Shown: positions 34,131-45,715, numbered from the stretch's first letter. The stretch is 64,000 nt of DNA from Prorocentrum cordatum (GCA_963575745.1 CAUYUJ010016063.1:62501-126500), one strand, 5' to 3'. Numbers and translations: made by a program. The notes: a model not told the origin generated them from the letters alone.

Positions 34131-34315
34131 CTATGTTACCTAACAGCGTAGACTGATAGGTTTCTAGTGGTCTAAAAAGAGAGCAGCACATTACTTCAAC
34201 ATTACTTCAACATTACTCCACAGGGGGGTCTGGGCAGCCGTTGGGGGCAGTTGGGTGGCAGTTGGGGGGCTGTTGGGGTTTGCCGGCGGGGATCGTTTTT
34301 CGCATACAGTCACAC

Positions 34316-34865
34316 ACTTCGTGCTCTTCGATTTCCCAGAACTCCATTCCCGGGCCACATTTTGCTGTAGGCCACTTCGTGCTCTTCGATTTCCCAGAAC
34401 TCCATTCCCGGGCCACATTTTGGATGCCCGGAGCCAACTGTAGGCCACTTCGTGCTCTTCGATTTCCCAGAACTCCATTCCCGGGCCACATTTTGGATGC
34501 CCGGAGCCAACTGTAGGCCACTTCGTGCTCTTCGATTCCCAGAACTCCATTCCCGGGCCACATTTTGGATGCCCGGAGCCAACTGTAGGCCACTTCGTGC
34601 TCTTCGAGTTCCCAGAACTCCATTCCCGGGCCACATTTTGGATGCCCGGAGCCAACTGTAGGCCACTTCGTGCTCTTCGAGTTCCCAGAACTCCATTCCC
34701 GGGCCACATTTTGGATGCCCGGAGCCAACTGTAGGCCACTTCGTGGTCTTCGAGTTCCCAGAACTCCATTCCTGGGCATGATTTTGAATGCCCGGAGCCA
34801 ACTGTAGGCCACTTCGTGTTCTTCGAGTTCCCAGAACTCCATTCCCGGGCCACATTTTGAATGCT
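34316..34865 (-). repeat. 73-bp tandem repeat, about 7 copies
   Basis: Units of exactly 73 bases contain CACTTCGTGCTCTTCGA, CCCAGAACTCCATTCCCGGG and CACATTTTGGATGCCCGGAG. They are nearly identical between neighbours, with one shortened unit at the left end. All three minus frames are stop-free, giving rotating peptides (GPGMEFWELEEHEV, VAREWSSGNS, MWPGNGVLG). Sequence is unrelated to the other 73-bp array. Confidence 0.93.
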
Positions 34866-36006
34866 GAGGCAGGCTGAGGCTGAGGCTGAGGCAGGCTGAG
34901 GCTGAGGCAGGCTGAGGCTGAGGCCGAGGCTGAAGGCAGACTGAGGCTGAGGCTGAAGCAGGCTGAGGCTGAGGCTGAGGCAGGCTGAGGCTGAGGCTGG
35001 CAGGCTGATGCTGAGGCAGGCTGAGGCTGAGGCTGAGGCTGATGCAGGCTGAGGCTGAGGCAGGCTGAGGCTGAGGAGGCTGAGGCTGAGGCTGAGGCCA
35101 AGGCTGAAGGCAGACTGAGGCTGAGGCTGAAGGCAGGCTGAGGCTGAGGCTGAGGCTGAGGCTGAGGCAGGCTGAGGCTGAGGCTGAGGCAGGCTGATGC
35201 TGAGGCTGAGGCTGAGGCTGAGGCTGAGGCTGAGGCTGAGGCTGAGGCTGATGCAGGCTGAGGCTGAGGCAGGCTGAGGCTGAGGCCGAGGCTGAAGGCA
35301 GACTGAGGCTGAGGCTGAAGCAGGCTGAGGCTGAGGCAGAGGCAGGCTGAGGCTGAGGCTGAGGCAGGCTGATGCTGAGGCAGGCTGAGGCTGAGGCTGA
35401 GGCTGATGCAGGCTGAGGCTGAGGCAGGCTGAGGCTGAGGCCGAGGCTGAAGGCAGACTGAGGCTGAGGCTGAAGCAGGCTGAGGCTGCAGGCTGAGGCT
35501 GAGGCAGGCTGAGGCTGAGGCTGATGCTGCAGGCTGAGGCTGAGGCTGAGGCTGATGCAGGCTGAGGCTGAGGCAGGCTGAGGCTGAGGCTGAGGCTGAG
35601 GCTGAGGCTGAGGCTGAGGCTGAGGCTGAGGCTGCAGGCTGAGGCTGAGGCTGAGGCTGAGGCAGGCTGAGGCTGAGGCAGGCTGAGGCTGAGGCTGAGG
35701 CTGAGGCAGGCTGAGGCTGAGGCAGGCTGAGGCTGAGGCCGAGGCTGAAGGCAGACTGAGGCTGAGGCTGAAGCAGGCTGAGGCTGAGGCTGAGGCAGGC
35801 TGAGGCTGAGGCTGGCAGGCTGATGCTGAGGCAGGCTGAGGCTGAGGCTGAGGCTGATGCAGGCTGAGGCTGAGGCAGGCTGAGGCTGAGGCCGAGGCTG
35901 AAGGCAGACTGAGGCTGAGGCTGAAGCAGGCTGAGGCTGAGGCTGAGGCAGGCTGAGGCTGAGGCAGGCTGAGGCTGAGGCTGAGGCAGGCTGAGGCTGA
36001 GGCTGT
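34862..36006 (-). repeat. GAGGCT hexamer satellite with higher-order structure
   Basis: 1.1 kb of GCTGAGGCTGAGGCAGGCTG with recurrent markers GAGGCCGAGGCTGAAGGCAG (near 34921, 35282, 35437, 35727, 35889) and GGCTGATGCAGG. The markers show duplicated blocks of roughly 155-360 bp. Minus-strand translation is Ala-Ser, Leu-Ser or Pro-Gln repeats, continuous with the 73-bp array to make a 608-codon frame that I regard as spurious. Confidence 0.93.
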
Positions 36007-36231
36007 GACTGCGACTGCCGTTGCCACTGCGACTGTCATCGCGAATGCGACTACGACTGCGAGAACAGCAGAATTCTACAACTGGATTCTCATCCGAATC
36101 TTAAGGGGAATGCTTCCAGATGTGCTCCTACACATCGATGTTAGGTTGCTTTGCCGGGATATTTTTTTTGATGGCGTGTGCGCTTACCCTTGAAGCGTGG
36201 ACAGGGGCCGGTCCGCCACAGCACTTAGTAC

Positions 36232-36345
36232 AACGGCAACCCCTTGAATGTCGCATCGCAGGCGCGTCTAAGGGATAGGAATCCGACAACGAAAAGCCCT
36301 TGAACGTTTCATTGCCATCTCATGAGACATTCACGGGTTTCCGTT
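36232..36345. repeat. ~114-bp foldback
   Basis: AACGGCAACCCCTTGAATGT at 36232 is nearly complementary to GACATTCACGGGTTTCCGTT (36326-36345). The CCCTTGAA(T/C)GT motif also repeats directly at 36241 and about 36298. The stretch from 36350 to 36700 shows nothing else. Confidence 0.45.
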
Positions 36346-37399
36346 GGTGGGGTTCTCTTGAGGTTACATCGGTCAACCAAAAATAGCAACGATAAACGAC
36401 AACAGCGACAGCATTAGCAACAACAGACAACAACACCAAGCATTTCAATAGTGTTAGCTCTTATGGGCTCACGTGCTATTCAATACAAATCTTTCAAATC
36501 CTTTACGCTTCGCGTATCCCCACCAGCCCATCTCACAGCAGCAACTCTCGCGAAGCATGCCGACAGTCGTGTTTTTCAGGCGTGTGCCCGCTTGGCCCCG
36601 CATATCTCCCCTGTTCCTCCTTCCTCCCGCCTCCTTGTACATCCTCCTTGTGGGGGGAGCGGGAGAAGGACGAGGCGGAGGAGGAGGGAGAGAAAGCGCT
36701 CCTCGTGGTTTGAGTCGTTTGGGGTTTCTCGTCCTGGTGTGAGTCGTTCGGGCCCTTCTTCCTGGTGTGAGTCGTTCGGGCTCTTCGTGGTGTGAGTCGT
36801 TCGGGCTCTTCGTCCTGGTGTGAGTCGTTCGGGCTTCTCGTGGTGTGAGTTGTTCGGGCCCCTCGTCCTGGTGTGAGTCGTTCGGGCCCCTCCTCCTGGT
36901 GTGACTCGTTCGGGCTCTTCGTGGTGTGAGTCGTTCGGGGCCCGCGTCGTGGTGTGAGTCGTTTGGGCTCGTCGTGGTGTGAGTCGTTCGGGGTCCTCGT
37001 CCTGGTGTGAGTCGTTCGGGCCCCTCTTTCTGGTGTGAGTCGTTCGGGCTCTTCGTGGTGTGAGTCGTTCGGGCCGGTGTGAGTCGTTCGGGCTCCTCGT
37101 AGGGCCTCTTGGGGGCCTCTTGGAGCCTCTTGGGGCCTCTTGGGGGCCTCTGGGGGCCTCTTGGGGGCCTCTTGGGGGCCTCTTGGGGCCTCTTGGGGCC
37201 TCTTGGGGGCCTCTTGGGGGCCTCTTGGGGGCTTCTTGGGGCCGCTTGGGGGCCTCTGGGGGGTCTCTTGGAGGCCTCTTGGGAGCCTCCTGGGGGCCTC
37301 TTGGGGCCATCTTGGGGCCTCTTGCGACCTCCTCAGAAGCGCAAAGAAGAGCTACCCCCTGAGAAGGACAAAATGAGCCCAAAACCTTAGTAAAAACAA

Positions 37400-37710
37400 T
37401 GATTTTGATAACAAGGAAGAGGAGCGCTGCCCCCTCAGAAGGCCAAAATGGGGCCAAAACCGTAGTAAGATCAATGATTTTGGCTTCACAGAAGAGGAGA
37501 GGGTTTTTTCTCTATCCCCCCGACGGGGCCAGAATCCTCGTGAGGGTCGTCGTTTTTTGGCCCTCCCAGGAGTCGAAAAAGACCCCCCTGACCACCCGCG
37601 GGGCTCCCTCTCCAGGCCCAGGGGGAGGGGGTAGGGGGAGGGGTAAACCCCTCCCCGAAGGGAAAAAAGGGGGGTTGAGGACAGAGAGAGCTCCCTAAAC
37701 CACTCACGCC
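37400..37710 (+). repeat. ~300-bp direct repeat, copy 1
   Basis: Nearly identical to 41236-41570, from a GGCCAAAATGGGGCCAAAAC-like start (37441) through CCCCGACGGGGCCAGAATCC and TTTTTTGGCCCTCCCAGGAG to CTAAACCACTCACGCCCA. It contains strong short inverted repeats (AGGGGTAAACCCCT). The pair brackets the main part of the higher-order array. Confidence 0.9.
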
Positions 37711-37730
37711 CAGTAGTAGTAGTAGTAGTC

Positions 37731-37771
<41 letters not shown>

Positions 37772-37772
37772 C

Positions 37773-37850
<78 letters not shown>

Positions 37851-37925
37851 TAGTAGTAGTGGTAGTAGTATGGTAGTAGGACTCATAGTAGTTCGAGTAG
37901 ATGTAGTAGTCGTAGTAGTTATAGT
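37711..37925 (+). repeat. (AGT)n microsatellite
   Basis: Nearly pure GTAGTAGTA for 150 bases, then decaying. It is placed directly after the CACTCACGCCCA end of the ~300-bp repeat. The second copy of that repeat (41570) lacks it. Confidence 0.95.
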
Positions 37926-40900
37926 AGTAGCACGTGATGGTGCAGCCGAACGGTAGATGTCTTTTGGAAGCCGCTGGTTGGCCTCTTGGGGCGTATTCGG
38001 CGCCTCTTGGGGCCTCTTGGGGACCTCTTGGGGGTATATTCGGGGCCTCATGGAGGCCTCGTGGCGCCTCCTGGGGACCTCCTGTGGGCCATCTGGGGAC
38101 CTCTTGGGGCCATCTGGTGGACCTCTGGGGGCCCTCTTGGGAGGCTTGTATGAGCGCTGCCCCTCCTCCTGGTGTGACTCGTTCGGGCTCCACGTGGCGT
38201 GAGTCGTTCGAGGCCCGCGTCGTGGTGTGAGTCGTTCGGGGTCCTCGTGGTGTGAGTCGGTCGGGCGCCTCGTCCTGGTATGAGTCGTTCGGGCCCCTCG
38301 TTGTGGTGTGAGTCGTTCGGGCTCTTCGTGGTGTGAGTCGTTCGGGCCCCTCGTCCTGGTGTGAGTCGTTCGGGCTCCTCGTGGGGCCTCTTGGGAGCCT
38401 CTTGGGGGCCTCTTGGGGCCTCTTGGGCGCCTCTTGGGAGACTCTTGGGGGCCTCTTGGGAGTCTCTTGGGGGCTCTGGGGGCCTCGTGGGAGCCTCTGG
38501 GGGGCCTCTTGGGAGCCTCTGGAGGCCTCTTGGGGGCCTCTTGGGAGCCTCTTGGAGGCCTCTTGGGAGCCTCCTGGGGGCATCTTGGGGCCTCTTGGGG
38601 GCTTCTTGCGACCTCCTCAGAAGCGCAAATGAGCGCTGCCCCCGGAGAAGGACAACATGAGCCCAAAACCTTAGTAAAATCAGTACTTGTGATATTGTGG
38701 GCCATCTGGGGGCCTCTTGGGGCCATCTGGAGGACCTCTGGGGGCCCTCTTAGGGGGCTTGTATAAGCGCTGCCCCTCGTCCTGGTGTGACTCGTTCGGG
38801 CTCCACGTGGTGTACGTCGTTCGAGGCCCGCGTCGTGGTGTGAGTCCTTCGGCGTTCGGGCTCCACGTGGCGTGAGTCGTTCGAGGCCCGCGTCGTGGTG
38901 TGAGTCGGTCGGGGTCCTCGTGGTGTGAGTCGGTCGGGCGCCTCGTCCTGGTATGAGTCGTTCGGGCCCCTCGTTGTGGTGTGAGTCGTTCGGGCTCTTC
39001 GTGGTGTGAGTCGTTCGGGCCCCTCGTCCTGGTGTGAGTCGTTCGGGCTCCTCGTGGGGCCTCTTGGGAGCCTCTTGGGGGCCTCTTGGGGCCTCTTGGG
39101 CGCCTCTTGGGAGACTCTTGGGGGCCTCTTGGGAGCCTCTTGGGGGCTCTGGGGGCCTCGTGGGAGCCTCTGGGGGGCCTCTTGGGAGCCTCTCTTGGGG
39201 GCCTCTTGGGAGCCTCTTGGAGGCCTCTTGGGAGCCTCCTGGGGGCATCTTGGGGCCTCTTGGGGGCTTCTTGCGACCTCCTCAGAAGCGCAAATGAGCG
39301 CTGCCCCCGGAGAAGGACAAAATGAGCCCAAAACCTTCGTACAATGAATAATTTTGAGACTGTGGACCATCTGGGGACCTCTTGGGGCCATCTGGAGGAC
39401 CTCTGGGGGCCCTCTTGGGGGGCTTGTATAAGCGCTGCCCCTCGTCCTGGTGTGACTCGTTCGGGCTCCACGTGGTGTACGTCGTTCGAGGCCCGCGTCG
39501 TGGTGTGAGTCCTTCGGCGTTCGGGCTCCACGTGGCGTGAGTCGTTCGAGGCCCGCGTCGTGGTGTGAGTCGTTCGGGGTCCTCGTGGTGTGAGTCGGTC
39601 GGGCGCCTCGTCCTGGTATGAGTCGTTCGGGCCCCTCGTTGTGGTGTGAGTCGTTCGGGCTCTTCGTGGTGTGAGTCGTTCGGGCCCCTCGTCCTAGTGT
39701 GAGTCGTTCGGGCCCCTCGTGGGGCCTCTTGGAAGCCTCTTGGGGGCCTCTTGGGGCCTCTTGGGCGCCTCTTGGGAGACTCTTGGGAGCCTCTTGGGAG
39801 TCTCTTGGGGGCCTCTTGGGGCCTCGTGGGAGCCTCTGGGGGGCCTCTTGGGAGCCTCTGGAGGCCTCTTGGGGGCCTCTTGGGAGCCTCTTGGAGGCCT
39901 CTTGGGCGCCTCCTGGGGGCATCTTGGGGCCTCTTGGGGGCTTCTTGCGACCTCCTCAGAAGCGCAAATGAGCGCTGCCCCCGGAGAAGGACAAAATGAG
40001 CCCAAAACCTTAGTAACATCAATACTTGTGAGACTGTGGGCCATCTGGGGGCCTCTTGGGGCCATCTGGAGGACCTCTGGGGGCCCTCTTGGGGGGCTTG
40101 TATAAGCGCTGCGCCTCGTCCTGGTGTGACTCGTTCGGGCTCCACGTGGTGTACGTCGTTCGAGGCCCGCGTCGTGGTGTGAGTCCTTCGGGCTCCTCGT
40201 GGTGTGAGTCGGTCGGGCGCCTCGTCCTGTATGAGTCGTGCGGGCCCCTCGTTGTGGTATGAGTCGTTCGGGCTCTTCGTGGTGTGAGTCGTTCGGGCCC
40301 CTCGTCCTGGTGTGAGTCGTTCGGGCTCCTCGTGGGGCCTCTTGGGAGCCTCTTGGGGGCCTCTTGGGGCCTCTTGGGCGCCTCTTGGGAGACTCTTGGG
40401 GGCCTCTTGGGAGCCTCTTGGGGGCTCTGGGGGCCTCGTGGGAGCCTCTGGGGGGCCTCTTGGGAGCCTCTGGAGGCCTCTTGGGGCGGCTGGGGAGCCC
40501 CTTGGAGGCCTCTTGGGAGCCTCCGGGGGGCATCTTGGGGCCTCTTGGTGGCTTCTTGCGACCTCCTCAGAAGCGCAAATGAGCTCTACCCCCTGAGAAG
40601 GACAAAATGAGCCCAAAACCTTCGTATAATCAATACTTTTGAGACTGTGGGCCATCTGGGGACCTCTTGGGACCATCTGGTGGACCTCTGGGGGCCCTCT
40701 TGGGGGGCTTGTATGAGCGCTGCCCCTCCTCCTGGTGTGACTCGATCGGGCTCCACGTGGTGTGAGTCGTTCGAGACCCGCGTCGTGGTGTGAGTCGTTC
40801 GGGCTCCTCGTGGTGTGAGTCGGTCGGGCGCCTCGTCCTGGTATGAGTCGTTCGGGCCCCCTCGTTGTGGTGTGAGTCGTTCGGGCTCTTCGTGGTGTGA

Positions 40901-41235
40901 GTCGTTCGGGCCCCTCGTCCTGGTGTGAGTCGTTCGGGCTCCTGGTGGGGCCTCTTGGGGGCCTCTTGGGGGCCTCTTGGGGCCTCTTGGGCGCCTCTTG
41001 GGAGACTCTTGGGGGCCTCTTGGGAGCCTCTTGGGGGCTCTGGGGGCCTCGTGGGAGCCTCTGGGGTGCCTCTTGGGAGCCTCTGGAGGCCTCTTGGGGG
41101 CGGCTTGGGAGCCTCTTGGAGGCCTCTTGGGAGCCTCCGGGTGGCATCTTGGGGCCTCTTGGGGGCTTCTTGCGACCTCCTGAGAAGCGCAAATGAGCGC
41201 TACCCCCTCAGAAGGACAAAATGAGCCCAAAACCT

Positions 41236-41570
41236 TTGTAAAATCAATGACTAGGAGAACAAGGAGCAGCAGCGCTGGCCCCTCAGACGGCCAACATGGG
41301 GCCAAAACCGTAGTAAAATCAAGGATTTTGGCTTCAGAGAAGAGGAGCGCATTTTTTCGTGGTCCCCCCGACGGGGCCAGAATCCTCGTGAGGGTCGTCG
41401 TTTTTTGGCCCTCCCAGGAGTCGAAAAAGACCCCTCTGACCACCCGCGGGACGACCTCTCCAGGCCCAGGGGGAGGGGGTAGGGGGAGGGGTAAACCCCT
41501 CCCCGAAGGGGAAGAAGGGGGGTTGGGGGGTTGAGGACAGAGAGAGCTCTCTAAACCACTCACGCCCAAA
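41236..41570 (+). repeat. ~300-bp direct repeat, copy 2
   Basis: Second copy of 37400-37710. It has an extra GGGGGGTTG duplication near 41520 and TTTTTTCGTGGTCC in place of TTTTTTCTCTATCC. It is followed by family R1 copy C instead of the AGT array. Confidence 0.9.
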
Positions 41571-41589
41571 GGGCTGGTGGGACTCTGGA

Positions 41590-43108
41590 TACCCGCCTTC
41601 TTCGTCTTCGATCGTACCCTCCTGGGCGGTATATCTTCCCTGCCCGCCACGTGTAGTTGGCGCAGCCCTGAAAACATGGGAACAAAAAGGAAAAGGGAAG
41701 AGACAAGGGAGAGGGAGAAGGATGGAGCACGAGCGGGATTTGCAGGAGGGTGGTTAGAAGCAACAGAACAAGCGGCAAGACCAGACGGGCGGGTCGGGCG
41801 AGCGGACCCTAACGGGCAGGTCGGGTGGGCGGGCCCAGACAGCAGGGTCGAGCGAGCGGGCCGTCGAAGCGTCAATCCATCACGAATTGCAAGGACGTTT
41901 CGAGCGACAGCGTGATTCCCAAATTAATCGCGAGGACTGCCAAAGCGAGAGGGTAATTCCTGAGTGTTGGGGACATGGCGCCACAATGGATTGCGAGGGA
42001 GCACCACGCGAGAGCGCGATTTCTCTATACAGTCGGAGGTAATCCCGCGCGAAAGCGCGATTTCGAAATACACTGTGAGGGAATATCAGGTGGGAGCCGC
42101 TGTTGTTGTAAACCAGGGGCCACGGGCCCAACCTGAGGACCAACACCTTCCCTTTGTAACAACCTCGGTGCGAACCTCGGAAGGCGCACCTTAATAGAAA
42201 AAACAAAGTGTTCCGCAGGGGGGATCAACAACATATATTTTCAGACATGAGAAACCAACCGCAACACCAACAACTAACGGTGACGACAGCACCGACAACA
42301 ACAGACATACCAGAACACAACTAGTCGAGTCGTTCTGCCAGCCCTGCGGTCAACAAGCCCAGGCGGGACAAGCACTCTAGGCGAAGACACTGTGAACAAA
42401 ACAGCAACACCAGCAACCAGAATACCAGAAAGGCACAAGGCAGCAACACCAACGACACAGCCAGCATCAAGAGCCACGGCAACAAAGACACCAGCAACAC
42501 TCATAATATCAATATTCAACATGTCTTTTTCATAATGGCACTTCTCGCGGCCATTCGTTGTTAATCAATCCTCTGGCGCGTTCTTGCATGATCACAACGC
42601 AAGAAACCAGCGATGTGAGCAAGTCCTCTCACCCGCAAGACAGAAACAACAATAACACCACCAAGAGCAGAAACTAACACCACTAACATGATACTAGCGA
42701 CTACAACTCACAAACAAACATAAAACGACACCACCCACAACGCCTCAATAACATGACGCCCCCTTCAAGGGGTATTCCGTGACAGACGATAGCCGCCCCC
42801 GAGACGATTTCGAGATTGTTGCGATATTTTCCAGAATGATCTAGTGAACCCGAATTGGCCCCAAAAATGCCGCAACATGGCTCCAATGTGAGTCCGATGC
42901 GTTTATCCCTGCTGCCCTTGCTGTTGGCTTGGGGCGACAGGACAGATGGGGGTGCTGGCCCTTCGCCTCCTGGTCGTCGTCCTCTTCTTCCCCTCGTCCT
43001 CGTCGCCCTCGTCGCCGCCGTCGTCGTCGCTGTCCGCCTGGCCCTCCGGGCCCCAGACATGGCAGAAATCCGACTCCCCGACACGAACCGAATTCAGATT
43101 TCCCCAAT
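41590..43108 (-). repeat. Family R1, copy C (most complete, minus strand)
   Basis: On the minus strand it aligns first with 27452-28476, then without interruption with 29088-29480 and 33160-33700. It extends past them to GGCTGCGCCAACTACACG (41665), which also matches 32995. This makes it the reference for the family (about 1.5 kb). TCGCGCTCTCGCG motifs recur every ~40-60 bases in the 3' half. No long ORF is convincing. Confidence 0.75.
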
Positions 43109-43139
43109 CACTGCTTGCACTGAGGGGTCCTAGCGGAAA

Positions 43140-43300
43140 TTGAAAGATTTGGCGAAAGTGTCCCGCCGATTTTGGTGTCCAGTTGGGTTCCCGGGTTCCT
43201 GGTTCCGGGTTCCGGGGTTCCTGTTTATTGGTTCTGGGCCGATTTCGGTGTGTTCCGGATTCCCAGGTTCCGGGTCGATCTCTTTATCGACCAAACCATC
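43140..43300 (+). repeat. GGTTCC-type minisatellite
   Basis: GGTTCCCGGGTTCCTGGTTC and CGGGTTCCGGGGTTCCTG, then scattered TTCCGG. 43300-43600 beyond shows no gene. Confidence 0.65.
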
Positions 43301-43619
43301 CATTGATTGAGGTTTTTCTTTGGTGTAGTTTCTTTGGTGCCCTCGTATCCGTAAGGGTTCCGCCCCTTGCCGCCGTGCCTGGATTGGGGGTATGAGGCCT
43401 CTTGCATATGTTCGGGGAGACGTAAGACTCGAGTAAGCCGGAATTCGGGTTTGCCTACGTTTTTTGACGAGCGCGCCCTGGATTTTGACAGTCCAGTTTG
43501 GGTGGGATGTTTGCAGCGGGAGCTTGTGTCAAATTTCAGATTGGGTCTCGTCATTTTTATGATGGCCCCGTCAGGCCAACCCGAGTCCCCCGTACCCGAG
43601 TCTTACGACTCTCCGATCT

Positions 43620-44140
43620 GTGTTGGGGTGTCGTGGGAAGGCTCTCGGGAGCCTCTTGGAGGCGGTTTGTGCGCCTCCTCGGGGCCCGTTGGGGCCTCGT
43701 GGGGTATCTTTTGGGCCTCCTGGAGGTCTCTTGGGCGCGTCTTGGGCGCCTCTTGGGGCCTCTTGGAGCCTCTTGACGGCCTCTTGGGGCCTCCTGGGGG
43801 TTCTCGGGGCACAATGATTAAATGTTCGGTTCGTGGTCCCCTGCTTGGGCCCTTCTTGGGGCCGTATTGGGGCCGTCTTGGGCCGTCTTGAGCGCTTCTT
43901 GGGCCATCTCGGAGCCCTTTTGGGCCGTCTTGGGGCCCTTCTGGAGGCGCCTTGGGCGGTCTTGGGAGCTTCTTGAGCCGTCTTGGAGCGTCGGAAAGCC
44001 GAAAATGCGAGAGGGCCAACATCTTTCAAGAACCTTATGTAACATCTACGATTTTGGCTTCTTGGGGTCTCCCGGGAGGCCACTTAGGGGCCTGTTTGGG
44101 CTCTCTTGAGCCGTCTTGGAACCATCTTCGGGCGCCTTGG
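43620..44140 (+). repeat. GGGCCTCTTGGG-type array with separator block
   Basis: Typical 12-18-base units. At about 43985-44060 lies the A/T-rich separator (CGTCGGAAAGCCGAAAATG, CCAACATCTTTCAAGAACC, ACGATTTTGGC), diverged from those at 60-63.7 kb. Confidence 0.85.
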
Positions 44141-44159
44141 AGCACTCTTGGCCTCGGCA

Positions 44160-44345
44160 TACGAGTATGGCGTAACATGCAAAGGTTTATGGCTTCGGGG
44201 ACGCGAGTGTTGCATAATTTTCCAGGGGTTGCTGCCTCCGGGACGCAACACTTTTGTAACTTATAGGGGTTTGTGGCTTCGGGGACGCGGGCCTTGTGTG
44301 ATGTACGAGGGCGTATGGCCTTGGGGGCGCAACTCTCAGGTATTT
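44160..44345 (+). repeat. ~43-bp tandem repeat, 4 copies
   Basis: GGCTTCGGGGACGCGAGTG, GCCTCCGGGACGCAACAC, GGCTTCGGGGACGCGGGCC and GGCCTTGGGGGCGCAACTC are spaced 40-45 bases apart, each followed by a T-rich part. Confidence 0.75.
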
Positions 44346-44420
44346 TGAAGTGTTCCACGCCCCCACAGGGGATTCAGGCAACGCGATCAGGGCGAGGTAA
44401 CTGGGCGGTTTGGGGCTCCC

Positions 44421-44560
44421 CCTCTTCGCGCGGACTTCAACAGTTTACAGTAGGAAGCAGAAGGCAGGACTAACATGGGAGACCGGAAACTGCAACTGGT
44501 GCAGGGAGCAGCACACATTCGTTCTACAGCTTGGTGGCCCCACAAGGGGGCCGCGCGGAT
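44421..44560 (+). repeat. Dispersed ~150-bp repeat, copy 2
   Basis: Counterpart of 32790-32943. 44590-44940 beyond it has no gene. GTATAGGTACGTTTGTAGTG occurs twice there (near 44846 and 44890). Confidence 0.65.
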
Positions 44561-45039
44561 TTGCTTTTGGCGACCTCCCTGCTGAAGCAGACAAGGTTGC
44601 CCTGTGTGCGTCCGCTGCCGCTGCAAGTATCAGGGGCAACGATAGGGGGGGACAGGTACAGGGGGGGATGCATCGACACGCAATCGCCCATCGATCTCCG
44701 ATATGGGTCCGATAGCCCCAACCTGCCCAGGAAGGTGAGGATTCACTGTCAGGGGCCTATCGCCGATCTATCGGCGCTGTATCGCCGAGTCCAGGTCGAT
44801 GCATCCCCACCTGCGCCAGTCCCCCCCTATCGTTGCCCCTCGGAGTATAGGTACGTTTGTAGTGTACCTGGGCCGCTTGTACAAAGAAAGTATAGGTACG
44901 TTTGTAGTGTAGCTTGACGCGATCCGTCCCTCGGCTCCTCCCCTCCTCACTGGCGCACGACTTCCCTGAGATCCGACGTTGCGAACACTAACCCTGGCGA
45001 AGGAGCCAACCTAATGCAGTTGTGAGTAACGCCGTTGTG

Positions 45040-45680
45040 AGCATCGTCTTCGGTGGAGCTCCTTATGTGGCCGCGAAGCGTGCGGGGGGCTGCCGACATG
45101 AATGCCAGGGACACATGCGAACGGCGCCACCAGGACATGTGTGAGGAGTGTGCCGAAATCGGTGGCGGGGACGCATGCGGACGGTGCCACTTGGACCTTC
45201 GATGGGGCTCCCTATGGGGCAACGTAAAGTGTGAAGGGGGCGCCGACATGGGTGGCGTGGACGTGTGCGAAAGGCGCCACTTGGACTGTCGGCGGAGCAC
45301 CCTATGGGGCCACGAAGCGTTCGAGGGGTACGCCAGAATGAAGGAACTGCGTGCGGACCCTGCCGCTGAGGCCTTCGGTGGGGCACCCTGCGGGGTCACG
45401 AAACGTGTAGGGTGTGTGCCGAAATGGTGGTGGAGGTTTCTGCAAACCTTGCCATTGGGCCTTCGGTGGAGCTCCCTGTGGAGCCATGAAACGTGTCAAG
45501 GGTGTGCCACAATAGGGGTGGACATGGGGGCCACGAAGCGTGTAAGGGATGCGCCGAAACGAGGGTGGGACCGCATGCGAACCCTGCCACATGGGGCCTC
45601 CGGAGGAGCTCCCAATGGGTCATCGAATCGTGCGAGGGGTTGGCCGAACTTGGTGTGGAAACTTGGTGTGGCTCAAGGCT
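45040..45680 (+). repeat. ~85-99-bp tandem array, left part
   Basis: GGAGCTCCCTATGGGGCCAC-like starts (near 45057, 45207, 45296, 45381, 45470, 45607) are followed by CGAAACGTGTGAGGGG, GTGCCGAAAT and GCGCCACTTGGACC. Spacing is 85-89 where undisturbed. The array stops at the 5' end of the plus-strand retrotransposon and resumes after it. Confidence 0.85.
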
Positions 45681-45715
45681 GACTGTCACATTCTCCCTTC
45701 TTTCTGGGCGCGCAG

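Larger units (their letters stand above)
36715..41230 (+). repeat. Higher-order tandem array, ~610-675-bp unit
   Basis: Each unit consists of a GTGTGAGTCGTTCGGGC minisatellite (22-28-bp steps), a GGGGGCCTCTTGGGAGCC minisatellite, a separator with GACCTCCTCAGAAGCGCAAA and GAGCCCAAAACCTT, and a short AATCAATGATTTTGAGA-like tract. The separator occurs near 37322, 38608, 39269, 39944, 40554 and 41168. The first interval is doubled by the AGT block and a flanking repeat. Minus-strand frames of up to 636 codons (Pro/Arg/Thr-rich) reflect lack of stops in the units. Confidence 0.93.

Noticed and set aside
34213-36039. 608-codon Ala/Ser/Leu/Pro/Gln-repeat protein
   Set aside because: It follows the GAGGCT hexamer and 73-bp repeats exactly, with the peptide changing frame at each 73-bp unit.
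39282-41192. 636-codon minus-strand frame (and neighbours of 514, 429, 390 and 365 codons)
   Set aside because: Entirely Pro/Arg/Thr-rich translation of minisatellite units that lack minus-strand stops. Overlapping frames are equally long and no domain is present.
45050-45680. Cys/His-rich plus-strand ORF (MELLMWPRSVRG and following)
   Set aside because: The Cys and His residues recur with the ~90-bp tandem unit and not in a zinc-finger spacing.
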